A stretch of DNA of 64,000 bases from Tillus elongatus (lineage: Eukaryota > Arthropoda > Insecta > Coleoptera > Cleridae), in the NCBI GenBank assembly GCA_964006375.1, contig OZ023267.1, forward strand, positions 81,138,182 to 81,202,181. The letters are read 5' to 3'. This document shows, piece after piece, positions 1 to 10,080 of this stretch. Numbering within the stretch: position 1 is the stretch's first letter; each line of letters begins with the position of its first letter. A program made the position numbers and the translations under genes. The notes beneath the pieces are model-generated. The model worked only from the letters and a program-made list of their open reading frames with translations. It was not told the origin of the DNA and did not search any database.

Positions 1-198
1 GTCCAGAACGTTCGGCGTCGTTTGTGCTTGTACGGCCGCAACGAAATTCAGTAAACCACTTTTTTATCATGAAAATTGATGGTGCAGAGTCCCCATAGTA
101 TTTGGCAAGCTTAGCCATGGTTTGAGTGATGTTTTTTTCCGCAAAAAATAATGTTTGATGAGCACACGAAATTCACTTATTTCAATTTTCGCTATAAC
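1..198 (-). pseudogene. mariner-type transposase, N-terminal fragment (cut by window edge)
   Basis: Read on the minus strand, the sequence gives a helix-turn-helix region typical of mariner transposases. It includes 'FRVLIKHYFLRKK', then 'KYYGDSAPSIFMIKKWFTEF' and 'RTSTNDAERSG' running off the window's left edge. The two halves lie in different frames, separated at an A-run near 150, so this copy is frameshifted. No catalytic domain is visible because the window ends. The family assignment rests on the typical order: N-terminal HTH, 'KKWFTEFRCGRTS', then 'DAERSG'. Confidence 0.7.
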
Positions 199-362
199 TC
201 AAGAGGTTGCCTGTTTTTAATGGCTCTCTAACACAAACTAAATGACGCAGCTTGTTTACAATTTGACAGGAGTCAACTGACAGATGCTTGTTGACAGGAG
301 CAGTGTTGCCGTTCCTGTGGAAGAGGCTGGAAATTTCAAAAGTCACCGACTTATTGACCCGT

Positions 363-366
<4 letters not shown>

Positions 367-457
<91 letters not shown>
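367..457. repeat. (TA)n microsatellite, left part of a tract split by the errantivirus
   Basis: About 90 bp of pure TA dinucleotide repeat ends directly at the LTR of the errantivirus. The tract resumes at 8056 on the other side of that element, so the two were probably one array before insertion. Confidence 0.95.
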
Positions 458-461
<4 letters not shown>

Positions 462-803
462 GGTAACACAAAACTTAAGTTTATATAAAAATACAACTTT
501 ATTTTAGGGAAACAATACAGTGTGTTACTATTCTAATAATATTAATATAAAATGGAAGTGAACAAAGCAAGTAAATGTGAACTATATTAGTTTCAAATAC
601 CGACTGTTAACGCAACATCGTTTAGCAGTCGCAAGTAAAATATGCATACTAAGTAAAATGATTATTATACATTTTATAGTTTATTGTACTTTAAACTTAA
701 TAATTGAAACTAAGCAATGTCTGGTCAATGCCTTTCTCTATAACAGGGTCACTGTGAAATGTACTAATGTCACTTATAGAAGTTGGGTACATGGTGACGT
801 ATT
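458..803 (-). repeat. 3' LTR of errantivirus 1
   Basis: 346 bp repeated at 7710-8055 with about three visible substitutions (two together near 483, one near 740). In element orientation it begins AATACGTCACC and ends GTTACCTAAT. The env frame ends inside it at 774. Confidence 0.95.
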
Positions 804-2323
804 TCCTCCACCGTTAGTCTTGAGCACGTCCTCGTGTTCAACTTGGGGTGATTTCTTCTTCTTTAGGAAGTGTGTCCATCTCTTTCTGGACCAAACCAAT
901 ATAGTGATGATGATGACTACTATTATAAATGTGGTAACACCTATGTGACTTGTATGCAGCATTGGATGTAGTATCTTATGTTGTGGAGCTTCTGAAAGTT
1001 GTTGCTTCAATTTTTCAGCATTTTTCAGGTGAACTGGACTGAAGCGGACTTCGTATTTTTCTTCCTTGAGTGGTAATATCAGGTCTGGAATCCACGTTAT
1101 GTTGCCTGATACGTCTGTGTATATCTCATCATTTACTGTGATTTTACAGTTAGGCAGTGTGCTTACGATAGCATTTTGGTGTATTGTTTTTCTGTCGATT
1201 TTATTTGGACATTCTTCTATAATTTCGACTGATACATCTGTTGAGATGAGCACGTTGTTGTTTCGTATCTTGATGGACGTCGTGTAGCAATTGGTTACCA
1301 TTGCAGAAGGGCAACTCGAGGGTTGATTTAGTTGGAAACTTTCTTCTTGTGGTGGATTTGAACACACTATGGCTTCTGTTATTGATGGGCATCTTTCAGA
1401 TGTCCATAAGTTTTGTTGGGCTATTTCCAAATAATATGAACTTGGGGGTATAAGGACTTTATGATTTTCTGGTAAGGGAATTATTTGAAAGTAGGAGTGT
1501 GTAAAATCGGGACCTTTAGTAAACAAATGATTGTGTCTCCTGCTGATACAACTATTAATTTAGTAAATTCAATAATTTTAAATATGTGGTTTCTGTCAAA
1601 GTTAATTAATTCATTTTTGTTATAAATTAATTCAAGATGCTGTCTTATTTGTGTTAAATCCTTCCAGGTAAATATTTCAATGTTTGTAATTTCATTAAAG
1701 CAAAGAGATATAGTTCTTTGAATAATTTTGACACTTTCTAATAAATTTTGGGCTAATGAGATTTGATATTGAATGAAACTCCTTTTTTCCATGTTCGCTA
1801 GTTCACAAAATCTGTCAGCTGTCATCTGAAGATTTTTGTTAATTATTTTTTGTTCTTCTACAAATCTTTCTGTAATTATATGTGCAAATGAATTTAGATA
1901 GTCTAGTTGAGTCATCATTTCACCTTGATTTAAATATAAGGTGTTTAAATGTTTGTTTATTTTATCGAGATCGTCTTGATCGAGAGTTCCGGTTATGGTT
2001 TTGATCAGCGACCCTGCTCCGTTTATTAACCCGCGTTTCGTTCTGGAGTGCGTTAATTTCTCAAGTTCTAGGTTAATTTTGGAAACTCGGTCATTAAGCA
2101 TCTGTACATATTCCTTGTTAATAGCAGTGCCATAATTTTCGTTAATTTTTATAGTATTGTTTGTCAACACCCGATAATTATTTTCTAAAACCGATACATT
2201 AAAATAAAAGTAGAAATTATGATAGTGATTAATTATTCTAGCTATACCTATATAATCTTTAAAGTATCCGTTAGTGGTTATGGGTTTAACTTCTAGTTGA
2301 TGGACCTGGCTGAGGGCCATCAT
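774..2323 (-). pseudogene. env: errantivirus 1 env-like glycoprotein gene (one frameshift)
   Basis: Two minus-strand frames, 2323-1481 (280 aa) and 1526-774 (250 aa), together cover a class of envelope protein found in errantiviruses and related to baculovirus F proteins. The first frame carries a furin-like site 'RTKRG' followed by 'GLINGAGSLIKTITGTLD', a conserved stretch after the cleavage site. The second carries a hydrophobic membrane segment near its end ('TTFIIVVIIITILVW') followed by a basic tail. The frames are out of register around 1500-1530, so the protein is interrupted. The stop lies inside the 3' LTR. The second env-type fragment, at 43738-44043, belongs to a different element. 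Confidence 0.85.
804..814 (-). promoter_or_regulatory. Polypurine tract of errantivirus 1
   Basis: Directly upstream of the 3' LTR in element orientation the strand reads CGGTGGAGGA, a purine-rich run in the position expected for plus-strand priming. Confidence 0.7.
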
Positions 2324-3422
2324 CAGGGGGATGATGTTCCTGCAAAGAAAATGTCTTTTTCACTCTTTTTACATTTTTCAAATGGGCTGTTTTCTTTTGG
2401 GAATCAGGTAAAAGTAATTTGTTTTGATTTACTTGAACTGGATTATGATAAATTTTATATAATGGGTTAGTTTTCTTTACATAAGGTACTTTAATAGCTA
2501 CTTGTTCAGTTTGTATTTGCGGTAACTCATTACGATTTTCATTTCTTTTTCTAAGAATAGTTTCTGACTTTTCTTTAGATTTTTTGTATATTTGATCGAA
2601 AAAGGGTAATATTTCTTTAAGTCTTCTATGGTTATATTCTTCATACAATGTTTTATGGGGGTCTATAGGTTCAAGTTTGTCATAAGGGCCGTAGAGAAGG
2701 GAAAAGGGACTATGACCTGTTAATGAGTGAACTGATTGATTGTATATTAAAATGCAGGTTATCATAAGATCAATAGGTTTTTCTAACGGATTCTCCAACT
2801 TCATTGTTCTTAATCTTTCTAATATAGTTGAGTGAAGTCGTTCAACTGGGGAGTTTGAGTTTGGGTTTTGAGGAGTAGTTATGTGTAATTTTATGTTAAA
2901 TAGGTCGCAGTATTCCTTAAGGGTTGCATTATCAAATTCTTTGCCATAGTCACATACGAGGGTTGAAACGTAATTATGATGAGAGAAATAGTGTCTGAGT
3001 TTACTTAAAATCGTCAGAGCTGTTGTATCTTTAATGTAATAAGCTTGTGCATATTTACTAAACAAGTCTATTATCGTAAGAAATTTATGGTTATCAAAAC
3101 TGAACACATCTGCATGAATTACTTCAAAAGGTCTTTTGGCTAACAAGGGTCCGGAAAAGGGTAATTTATAGGGTCGTCGCTCATATTTGGCTTGCAGACA
3201 AATGTCACATTTGTTTATAAAATCATTTATGGATTTTTTCATGTTAGGCCAATAGTAATTTAATTTAAGCTGTTCGTAAGTTTCGTTAATGCCATTGTGG
3301 TTATTTTGGTGGTAATTTTGAATAATTTGTTTCTGTACGGTAGTTGATGTAATATTTTCGACTTGTTTATTGCATTTTATTATTTTTACTGAACTGTTAA
3401 AAAGAGCTGAGGCTACTAACAT
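2286..3422 (-). CDS. pol: errantivirus 1 integrase
   Basis: 378-aa frame. An N-terminal HHCC zinc region ('HQNNHNGINETYEQL', 'CDICLQAK') is followed by the catalytic core with 'HADVFSFDNHKF' (D), 'VCDYGKEFDN' (D) and 'NSPVERLHST' (E), then a basic C-terminal region. The DDE triad is complete. It inserts the DNA copy into the host. It is in the same frame as RT, but the stretch 3422-3525 contains a break. Its 3' end overlaps the start of env by about 37 bp. Confidence 0.92.
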   Translation of the reverse strand: MLVASALFNSSVKIIKCNKQVENITSTTVQKQIIQNYHQNNHNGINETYEQLKLNYYWPNMKKSINDFINKCDICLQAKYERRPYKLPFSGPLLAKRPFEVIHADVFSFDNHKFLTIIDLFSKYAQAYYIKDTTALTILSKLRHYFSHHNYVSTLVCDYGKEFDNATLKEYCDLFNIKLHITTPQNPNSNSPVERLHSTILERLRTMKLENPLEKPIDLMITCILIYNQSVHSLTGHSPFSLLYGPYDKLEPIDPHKTLYEEYNHRRLKEILPFFDQIYKKSKEKSETILRKRNENRNELPQIQTEQVAIKVPYVKKTNPLYKIYHNPVQVNQNKLLLPDSQKKTAHLKNVKRVKKTFSLQEHHPPDDGPQPGPSTRS

Positions 3423-3524
3423 AAATATTCTCTCAATTTCTTGCGTTTCGAATAAGATACCGTATACATTAGACGGATTGATTTTTTCTTTAAGAAAGGT
3501 GTTAAGTTGTTGTAGTTCATGACC

Positions 3525-5240
3525 TTATTGTAAATATATTTTGATTTGTTTATTTTTAAAAAGGTTTGTAGTTATTTCACGTTTTTCCGATCCGTGATAA
3601 ATTAAAATTTGATTTTTAAAATGATTGATTGGGCCTTCCGATATAGGTAAGCAAAATACAGGATTTTCTAAAGAAGTATGTTGGGTTTGAGATTCGCTAT
3701 TATTCTGGTCAGGTTGAGGGTCGATTCCTAATTCTATAAGGTCGTTGTCGTCGAGAACTCTTAGTTCTGAAGGGTCCGCGTTGCCTAAAAGGGACACAAG
3801 ATCTATATCATCTTCTACCGCATTGATTTCTGTTCTTGAAAGGGCGTCTGCTACAACGTTATCCTTTCCTTTTTTGTACTTTATTTCGTAGTCGAATTCT
3901 TCTAGTTTAAGCCTCCATTTAACTAAACGGGAATTTGGTTCTTTTATCGAAAAAAGCCAAACTAGAGGTTTATGGTCTGTTTCTATAGTAAATTTTCGTC
4001 CGAAAAGATAAGGTCTAAAATGTTTAGTGTTTTCCACTATTGATAGTAATTCCTTTTCAATAGTGCTATAATTTCGTTCAGCTGAATTAAGCGTTCTAGA
4101 GTAAAATGCGATAGGTTTATTGTCTTGAGACAATACGCCTCCTAACGCTATATTACTTGCGTCGGTTGTGAGATGAAATTCTTTATCAAAATTTGGATAT
4201 GTTAGGACGGGTGAATTTATTATAAGTTCTTTAGCCTGCGAAAATGCATTGACGTATTCTGGATCATTAAAGTTAAGAGTAGAATCTTTCTTTAGACATT
4301 TTGTGAGGGGATAAACAATTTTGGCAAAGTTTTTTATAAAACGCCTGTAATAGCCAACAAGTCCTAAGAAAGCTTTTATTTGTTTTTGGGTTTTCGGAAT
4401 AGGATAATTTTTTATGCATTCAATTTTGCTTGGATTTGGTTTTACGCCGCCAATTGTGATGACGTGGCCTAGAAACTCAACTTCCTTTCTAAGAAACTCT
4501 GATTTATCTAGCTGTACCTTTAAGTTAACATCTTGTAATTTTTGAAATACTTGTTTAATGTGGATAAGGTGTTCCTGAAGGGATTTGGAGAATATTACAA
4601 TGTCGTCCATATAAACAAAGCAGTTTTTGTACAGAAATTCTCTAAAAACATTATCCATTACGCGTTGGAAGGTTAAGGGCGAACTCCGGAGACCGAAGGG
4701 CATTCTAACATACTCGTAATGCCCATTGTTCACGCTAAAGGCTGTTTTTTCAATGCTTTCAGGGGTTAATTCAATCTGATGAAACCCTTGAGCTAAATCG
4801 AGAGTAGTAAAGTATGTACACTTTCCTAAGTTGTCTAAGATTTCCTCTATTCTAGGTAAGGGATATTTTTCGAGTATCGTTTTTTCGTTGAGTTTTCTGT
4901 AGTCAATGACTAATCGCCATTTTTTCTTTCCCGAGGAATCTAACTTTTTTGGGACAATCCAAACGGGCGAACAAAAAGCAGATGTAGAGGGCCTAATAAT
5001 TTTATTGTCTAATAATTTTTCAATTTCCTTCTGTATTTCAATTTTTAGGTGATATGGATACCTGTAAGATTTTACATGTATGGGATCATTATCGCGAGTT
5101 CTAATATGATGTTTAATAGCATTTGTAAATGTAAGATCCGAGTTTTCGTGATAAAAAATATTTCGATATTGATGACATAATTTAAATAGTTTTTGTTTTT
5201 CCTCAGAATTGAGATGGTCAGTTCTCAGTTGTTGTCTCAC
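3525..5240 (-). CDS. pol: errantivirus 1 reverse transcriptase-RNase H
   Basis: A 571-aa frame with a Ty3/gypsy-type reverse transcriptase. 'WRLVIDYRKLNEKT' and 'FTTLDLAQGFHQIEL' (first catalytic Asp) are followed by 'VRMPFGLRSSPLTFQR' and 'FVYMDDIVIF' (the YMDD box is intact), then the thumb. RNase H follows with 'LTTDASNIALGGVLSQ', 'YSTIEKELLSIV' and 'IETDHKPLVWL', and a 'KKGKDNVVADALSR' end. It copies element RNA into DNA. All key RT and RNase H acidic residues that I can locate are present. A stop at about 3525 separates it from the integrase, which lies in the same frame further on. Confidence 0.95.
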   Translation of the reverse strand: MRQQLRTDHLNSEEKQKLFKLCHQYRNIFYHENSDLTFTNAIKHHIRTRDNDPIHVKSYRYPYHLKIEIQKEIEKLLDNKIIRPSTSAFCSPVWIVPKKLDSSGKKKWRLVIDYRKLNEKTILEKYPLPRIEEILDNLGKCTYFTTLDLAQGFHQIELTPESIEKTAFSVNNGHYEYVRMPFGLRSSPLTFQRVMDNVFREFLYKNCFVYMDDIVIFSKSLQEHLIHIKQVFQKLQDVNLKVQLDKSEFLRKEVEFLGHVITIGGVKPNPSKIECIKNYPIPKTQKQIKAFLGLVGYYRRFIKNFAKIVYPLTKCLKKDSTLNFNDPEYVNAFSQAKELIINSPVLTYPNFDKEFHLTTDASNIALGGVLSQDNKPIAFYSRTLNSAERNYSTIEKELLSIVENTKHFRPYLFGRKFTIETDHKPLVWLFSIKEPNSRLVKWRLKLEEFDYEIKYKKGKDNVVADALSRTEINAVEDDIDLVSLLGNADPSELRVLDDNDLIELGIDPQPDQNNSESQTQHTSLENPVFCLPISEGPINHFKNQILIYHGSEKREITTNLFKNKQIKIYLQ

Positions 5241-5325
5241 GTCGACTTGAACTGAGTTGGGAAATTTAGGTGTTTCTTCAAAATTTTGGATGGGTTCTAC
5301 TTCAATTTGTTCTGTAAAGTTAATT

Positions 5326-6081
5326 TCAGCGATTTGACTTATTTTTTACTGTACATGGTATAGAACAAAACCCAGATATAGCTTTAGCTATGGATTCTGG
5401 TATATGAACTAATTCATTTTCCATTTCTGGAATTAAAACTGTTCCGTCTTCAATATTTACAGGTATTTGAATATGGGTAGTACAAGTTTGTGAAAAGGGT
5501 TGAAAATTTAGGGGATTTATTTCAAAATAAAAAGGTAATTCAATTTCTCTAAATTTTACTGTTCTTTTTTCATAATCTAGTTTGGTTTTTAATTTTTTAA
5601 AGTCTTCGGAACCTATAAGAGCATCAAACCTCTCATGCCATTTTATTACTCTAAATGAAAATGGAAAATTTATGCCGTATTCTTTTAACATGGGGTATCT
5701 GACATTATCATTTCCTTTTGTAATTTTTCCTACAGATTTTACGGAAAAGGGCTTTTTAAAAATGTACTCTGAAAAAAATTCATATGCAGGGCCCGGATTT
5801 ATTATGCTGTCTGAAGCTCCCGTGTCCAGAAGAATTTTCAAATTTAAAGATGGCAGGACCAAAAACAGTAATTTGGGTAGTGTCATAATATTGTTTATAT
5901 CTAGGGTGACAAAGGATTTTCCGAGGCTTCTTCCTGAAAATCCAGATTTTTCTGGCTCATTTCCGGAATAATCATTAAGGTTTTCGTTTTCGACACATTG
6001 CAAATAATATTCGGGTTGTAATTCGTCAGATACATAATCTGTCATTTCTTGATTCGGATATTCTAGATTACATATTTCCAT
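5326..6081 (-). CDS. pol: errantivirus 1 protease region of pol
   Basis: A 251-aa frame carries the retroviral aspartic protease signature: hydrophobic residues, then 'LLDTGASDSIIN' at about residue 85, followed by a flap-like region and 'ALIGSEDFKKL'. This protease would cut the Gag-Pol polyprotein. The DTG active site is intact. The segment is separated from gag by a stop and from RT by a frame change at about 5320-5240, so it is a fragment of a once continuous pol. Confidence 0.8.
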   Translation of the reverse strand: MEICNLEYPNQEMTDYVSDELQPEYYLQCVENENLNDYSGNEPEKSGFSGRSLGKSFVTLDINNIMTLPKLLFLVLPSLNLKILLDTGASDSIINPGPAYEFFSEYIFKKPFSVKSVGKITKGNDNVRYPMLKEYGINFPFSFRVIKWHERFDALIGSEDFKKLKTKLDYEKRTVKFREIELPFYFEINPLNFQPFSQTCTTHIQIPVNIEDGTVLIPEMENELVHIPESIAKAISGFCSIPCTVKNKSNR

Positions 6082-6099
6082 GGGTGTAGTTTGATCAAA

Positions 6100-7000
6100 T
6101 TATCGATTTTGTCTTTGTGGGGGTGTCGAAAAAGTATTTTTTGTTCTGTTAAATACAGATGAATTTTGAGGCGGCTGATGGCGGAAAACTTGACTATTTG
6201 TCGGAAAAATTTTATTTTGTGGTAGAGCTCTCAAATTGGATATAGGTTTACTGGGGAAATTAAGTCTTTGTCGTAAAAAGGGTGGTTGTTGAAATCTATT
6301 TACGAAATTAATATTTTGTTGAGGTAACGGTCTTTTTGGTAAAGCATTTTTTTCTAAAAATGTTAGGGGTTGTTTTTGTGGAGAAGGATGTGATTTATTT
6401 CTTAAGCTATTTATGAAGTCTGCTTGTTTTATTTCGTTATCTATGCGGTGACACTCAAGTAAAGCCGTTTCTAAACTTGTTACATTTACTAGTCTTAAAT
6501 GACTAAAATACGGTTCTAGTATGCCGACTTTAAATGATGTTACAGCCATTTCAGTAAAGTAATTTTTCTTATAAATTTTAATTTCGGTACCTAAATCCTG
6601 TAATTCGATATTCTCATAAAGTGCTTTCAATTTTTCTTTAATTTTGCTGTGAAATTCTAAAACTGTTTTATTCACAGGTAGTGAGGTCTGTTAACAAGAG
6701 ATTTTCAGAGCGTGGGTCTGAATATTGTGCCATAAGGCCATTTTTAATATTTTCCCATGAACTAGTTTCTAGAGATAATAAAATATCTCGAGCATCTTGT
6801 ACAATTTTTGATTTAATAAATTCGAGTATCATTCTATTGTGATGCTCAGCATTTTGTTCTGTACTCTCTTTTTTGTAATATATAATAAACAGTTCGCATT
6901 GTCTAATAAAATAATTTAAATGTCTACAACCTCCACTGTATTCTGGGATCATCATAGATGCCTGAGATAACAAGGAGATGTCGCCTTTATTATGTGACAT
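6100..7000 (-). pseudogene. gag: errantivirus 1 gag (frameshifted)
   Basis: Two minus-strand frames overlap at about 6670. The first (7000-6668, 110 aa) begins at an ATG in the right place after the leader. The second (6675-6100, 191 aa) continues in another frame and ends in a region rich in Pro, Gln, Asn and Phe. Gag would form the capsid around the element's RNA. Assignment rests on position, size and composition, and I see no Cys-His zinc knuckle, as is common in errantiviruses. The frame change means full-length Gag is not made. The C-terminal frame continues into the protease after a stop near 6100. Confidence 0.75.
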
Positions 7001-7197
7001 GATGACTAAAATAGTTTATTATTTTTTGTCGAGTTAATATTTTTCAGATATCGGGTATAATTAATTTTTAAACGTTATTTCTACTTAAATCTTCAAATAA
7101 GCTGATACACAATATAAAAGTATTATTGCTAAATAGGTTTGTCTGATTTTAATTTATTAATAAAATATTAACGTAAGAACTCTTTAATATCTTAAAG

Positions 7198-7460
7198 TAT
7201 TTCGAACCAAAATGGTTTGGAAATACGTGGGATTTAACACAAATAATTTTTGAAATATTTTGAAACAAAATGTTTGAAAATACGATAGCTAATACTTATT
7301 ATTGATAAGGTATTTCGAAGCAAAAATGTTTGAAAAATACAGTAGATTTAATACTAATTATTGACAAGGTATTTCGAAGCAAAAATGCTTGAAAAAACAG
7401 TAGATTTAATACTAATTATTGACAAGGTATTTCGAAGCAAAAATGCTTGAAAATACAAGA
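7198..7460 (-). repeat. Leader tandem repeats of errantivirus 1
   Basis: About five copies of a 55-59 bp unit lie between the primer-binding site and gag. The last three units (starting near 7311, 7370 and 7428) are nearly identical. The first two (near 7198 and 7256) are more diverged. Each unit centres on an imperfect palindrome, TTTCGAAGCA-AAAA-TGCTTGAAA in the best copies. The position matches the untranslated leader, where Drosophila gypsy carries its insulator array; the units themselves do not obviously match that protein's binding site. Confidence 0.85.
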
Positions 7461-7689
7461 GATGCAATCATAAATTCACAGTGAAAGATAAAGGAAGGTA
7501 CTCACAGGATATTCATCTCCTAACAGGCCTTCTTTTGGAGTTTTTCTGGAACTTGGATTACTTTTGGTCACTTGATGTTGATACAATGTTTGAAACTGGA
7601 GCGTTTGAAACACTGTTAATTTTTCGGTTCTTTAATGCCAAATAAATTATTGAAATAAACCGGCGATTATTATATTTAATGCCGTTTTG

Positions 7690-7709
7690 GCATCCTGTTC
7701 GCAGCGCCA
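7690..7709 (-). promoter_or_regulatory. Primer-binding site of errantivirus 1
   Basis: Immediately inside the 5' LTR the minus strand reads TGGCGCTGCGAACAGG. It starts with TGG, complementary to the CCA end of a tRNA. TGGCGC starts are usual in insect gypsy-group elements. Which tRNA primes it is not certain. Confidence 0.8.
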
Positions 7710-8051
7710 ATTAGGTAACACAAAACTTAAGTTTCCATAAAAATACAACTTTATTTTAGGGAAACAATACAGTGTGTTACTATTCTAATAATATTAATAT
7801 AAAATGGAAGTGAACAAAGCAAGTAAATGTGAACTATATTAGTTTCAAATACCGACTGTTAACGCAACATCGTTTAGCAGTCGCAAGTAAAATATGCATA
7901 CTAAGTAAAATGATTATTATACATTTTATAGTTTATTGTACTTTAAACTTAATAATTGAAACTAAGCAATGTCTGGTCAATGCCTTTCTCCATAACAGGG
8001 TCACTGTGAAATGTACTAATGTCACTTATAGAAGTTGGGTACATGGTGACG

Positions 8052-8055
<4 letters not shown>
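7710..8055 (-). repeat. 5' LTR of errantivirus 1
   Basis: Direct repeat of 458-803. It is followed in the element's direction by a TGGCGC primer-binding site and is bounded outside by (TA)n. It should carry the element's promoter; I did not identify a convincing TATA box or initiator. Confidence 0.95.

Positions 8056-8119
<64 letters not shown>
8056..8119. repeat. (TA)n microsatellite, right part
   Basis: About 64 bp of TA repeat between the errantivirus and a dispersed repeat that begins ACCGATAACTCAAAAAATAA. It is the other half of the tract at 367-457. Confidence 0.95.
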
Positions 8120-8122
<3 letters not shown>

Positions 8123-8172
8123 CGATAACTCAAAAAATAATCGGCCGGTTTTAATCAAATTTGGTAACTACC
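8120..8172 (+). repeat. Dispersed repeat 'R', left part, interrupted by the 12.8-kb element
   Basis: The text from GATAACTCAAAAAATAAT to the ACTACC at 8167-8172 continues at 20947 after the palindromic element. Uninterrupted relatives lie at about 27415-27500 (+) and 30930-31134 (-). In the 8120 and 31134 copies a (TA)n array abuts the same end of the repeat. Confidence 0.85.
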
Positions 8173-8485
8173 AGTAGATAACTATATGGGTCTTCTGGCG
8201 CACTTCCCCATGTTAATTCCCATAAGAAAAAACGACCAAAAATGTGGGGACCGGGAATACTGGACCACCTCTCCATGTTAATCCCCATAAGAGAAAACGA
8301 CCAAGATTATCCTCACGCTGAGGCGGCGGATAGTCAGGGACGTTCGGAGCATCGCGACGGAAGAGGCCGACGTCGGAGACGGTGGTGGGGGCGGCGAGGA
8401 ATCACGATCGCGATCCAGGCATCTAGATCTAGAATAAGAGAGGCGTCAGACGTCGGTTACTATTTTATAAAAAAACGAATTATAC

Positions 8486-8556
8486 TAAGCAGGAATTGAA
8501 CCTGTGGTCCCTAGGTTGCCGGTCTAGCACGTAACCCATAGGACCACGGCAGATCA
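8486..8556 (-). other. tRNA-like segment in left arm
   Basis: Read on the minus strand it has a box A-like TGGGTTACGTGC and a box B-like GGTTCAATTCC at tRNA-like spacing. The acceptor stem does not pair, so I do not call it a tRNA gene. Confidence 0.45.
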
Positions 8557-9537
8557 TTGTAATACAGTGTTTTAAGTTGCTATATATGCATACGGCTGTT
8601 CAGGGTATTTCAGAGTTTATCAATAGTAAAGGATGGGTGAGACAAAGAGAAATTGCCTCTTTATGTTCAGCACTGGATACTGGTTTAGCAGATTCCAGTG
8701 TACTTGTTGTGGTTAGAGATTGATGAACACTATTTGTTAGATTGGTTAGACGAAGACGGATGATAAAGGTCGATAGAGAAAGATGTATTGGCGGAAGAAC
8801 GTATAATTATTCACACCAACAGCTAACTACATATAGACACGCCTCATCAAGCAAGAGTCAAACACTCTCTGATAGGGGTCGCTATGTTTAGCTAAATATG
8901 ATCTAACCTGTCTATATAAAAAGACCTACCTTTTTTGATTTAATATATCACGACGTATGTAAAGATGACGGGTGATGCATGAGTTGTTGACTCAACGGGT
9001 AGTGATTGATGAACGCACTGCTGACTTTAAACACTGTTTGTGGCGTTTGTCTGTCATACCGCTTTAAGAAATTGGCAACAGTTGACATTTGAACTTTTAT
9101 GAAACATTCCGAGCCGTCTGCTCTATTATTATCTAATTCCATTTCCGGTATGAGACTACAAGGGCAATCTTAACTAAATAGACACTCGAAATGACATATT
9201 TCTGTAGAACATCAATAAATATGAATCGCTTGAAAACCAAAGTTGCGCTAGCTGTTGTTATCGCTTATTATACGAGGGGATATTTAAGAGTATCAATTTA
9301 TTTATCTAATTTAAAAAGGAGAATATGAAATCATAATTTACATTCAACCTAACTTCTTAAAAATAATAGAGTTAGACATTTTTTATTTCATTTGAAAGAG
9401 ACAGAGGTTCAAATCCTAATGTATGAGCGTGTGAGGTATATTTGATTTAACTATTGAAACGGTTTGAAATAAAAATGAATGGTCTGTGACATGGGACAGT
9501 CAGCTCCGAGATATATTGTACTAGATATGTTTGAAAC

Positions 9538-10080
9538 TTAAAGTTCTTATTGCGCAAGATCGAAGACAGCTGCGGTAGAACAAATACATGCACGGTGTTG
9601 AAGAGCCAAGCTGAAGCGGAATATACAATAAAATAGCCACTTCCGATCTAAACTTTAAATCCTTATATCTTTTAAACGGATAGAAATGAAGTGACTTCAA
9701 AAATATGTCGTTTCGTAATAAGGTCTACAAGAAAATAAGATAAAAAACTTAAACCCCTTATCGCGCAAGATCGTTAAGAGGTACGACATAACCAACGCAT
9801 GCACGGTGTTGAGGAGACCAAACCGAAGTGGAATATACAATAAAATAGCCACTTCCGGTCTAAACTTTAAATCCGTATATCTTTTGAACGGAAGGCGATA
9901 GAAATGAACGGACTCCAAAATACATCGTTTTGTGCCTAAGGCTACAAGAAAATGAGATAAAAAACTTAAAGTTCTTATCGCGCAAGATCGGAAAGATGTA
10001 CAACGAAACACCGGTACTTGCATGGTGTTCAGGAAGCCAAACTCTATAAATATACACAATAAAAATGTCACTTCCGGTAA
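9538..10080 (+). repeat. ~210-bp tandem repeat in the left arm (about 2.6 units)
   Basis: Units start near 9538, 9750 and 9969. Each holds a GCGCAAGATCG core, a GCATGGTGTTNAGGA-like block, AATATACAATAAAATAGCCAC, and CGTTTNGTNATAAGGTCTAC. No coding pattern is shared by the units. Confidence 0.85.

Larger units (their letters stand above)
458..8055 (-). mobile_element. Errantivirus (gypsy-type endogenous retrovirus), element 1
   Basis: A full-length 7.6-kb LTR element lies on the minus strand. Order in the element's own direction: 5' LTR (7710-8055), primer-binding site, leader with tandem repeats, gag, protease, RT/RNase H, integrase, env, polypurine tract, 3' LTR (458-803). By eye the two 346-bp LTRs differ at about three positions, so insertion is recent. 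The three-gene layout with an env-like gene is diagnostic of errantiviruses. The reading frames carry several breaks (in gag, between protease and RT, between RT and integrase, in env), so this copy cannot make all its proteins as it stands. It is flanked on both sides by (TA)n. Confidence 0.95.

Noticed and set aside
284..466. Open frames of repeated Ile-Tyr (also at 8055, 23370, 26453, 28241, 30295, 49080, 57885)
   Set aside because: They are (TA)n microsatellites read as codons, not genes.
5582..5971. Plus-strand frame of 129 aa
   Set aside because: It is the antisense shadow of the errantivirus protease.
8948..9142. 64-aa frame present in both arms (mirror at 19993-20187)
   Set aside because: The copies differ by about six amino acids in 64, mostly without silent changes, so there is no sign of protein constraint. 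The sharing is explained by the inverted repeat.
9538..10080. CRISPR-like array
   Set aside because: The repeats are long and contiguous without unique spacers, and the DNA is from an insect genome.
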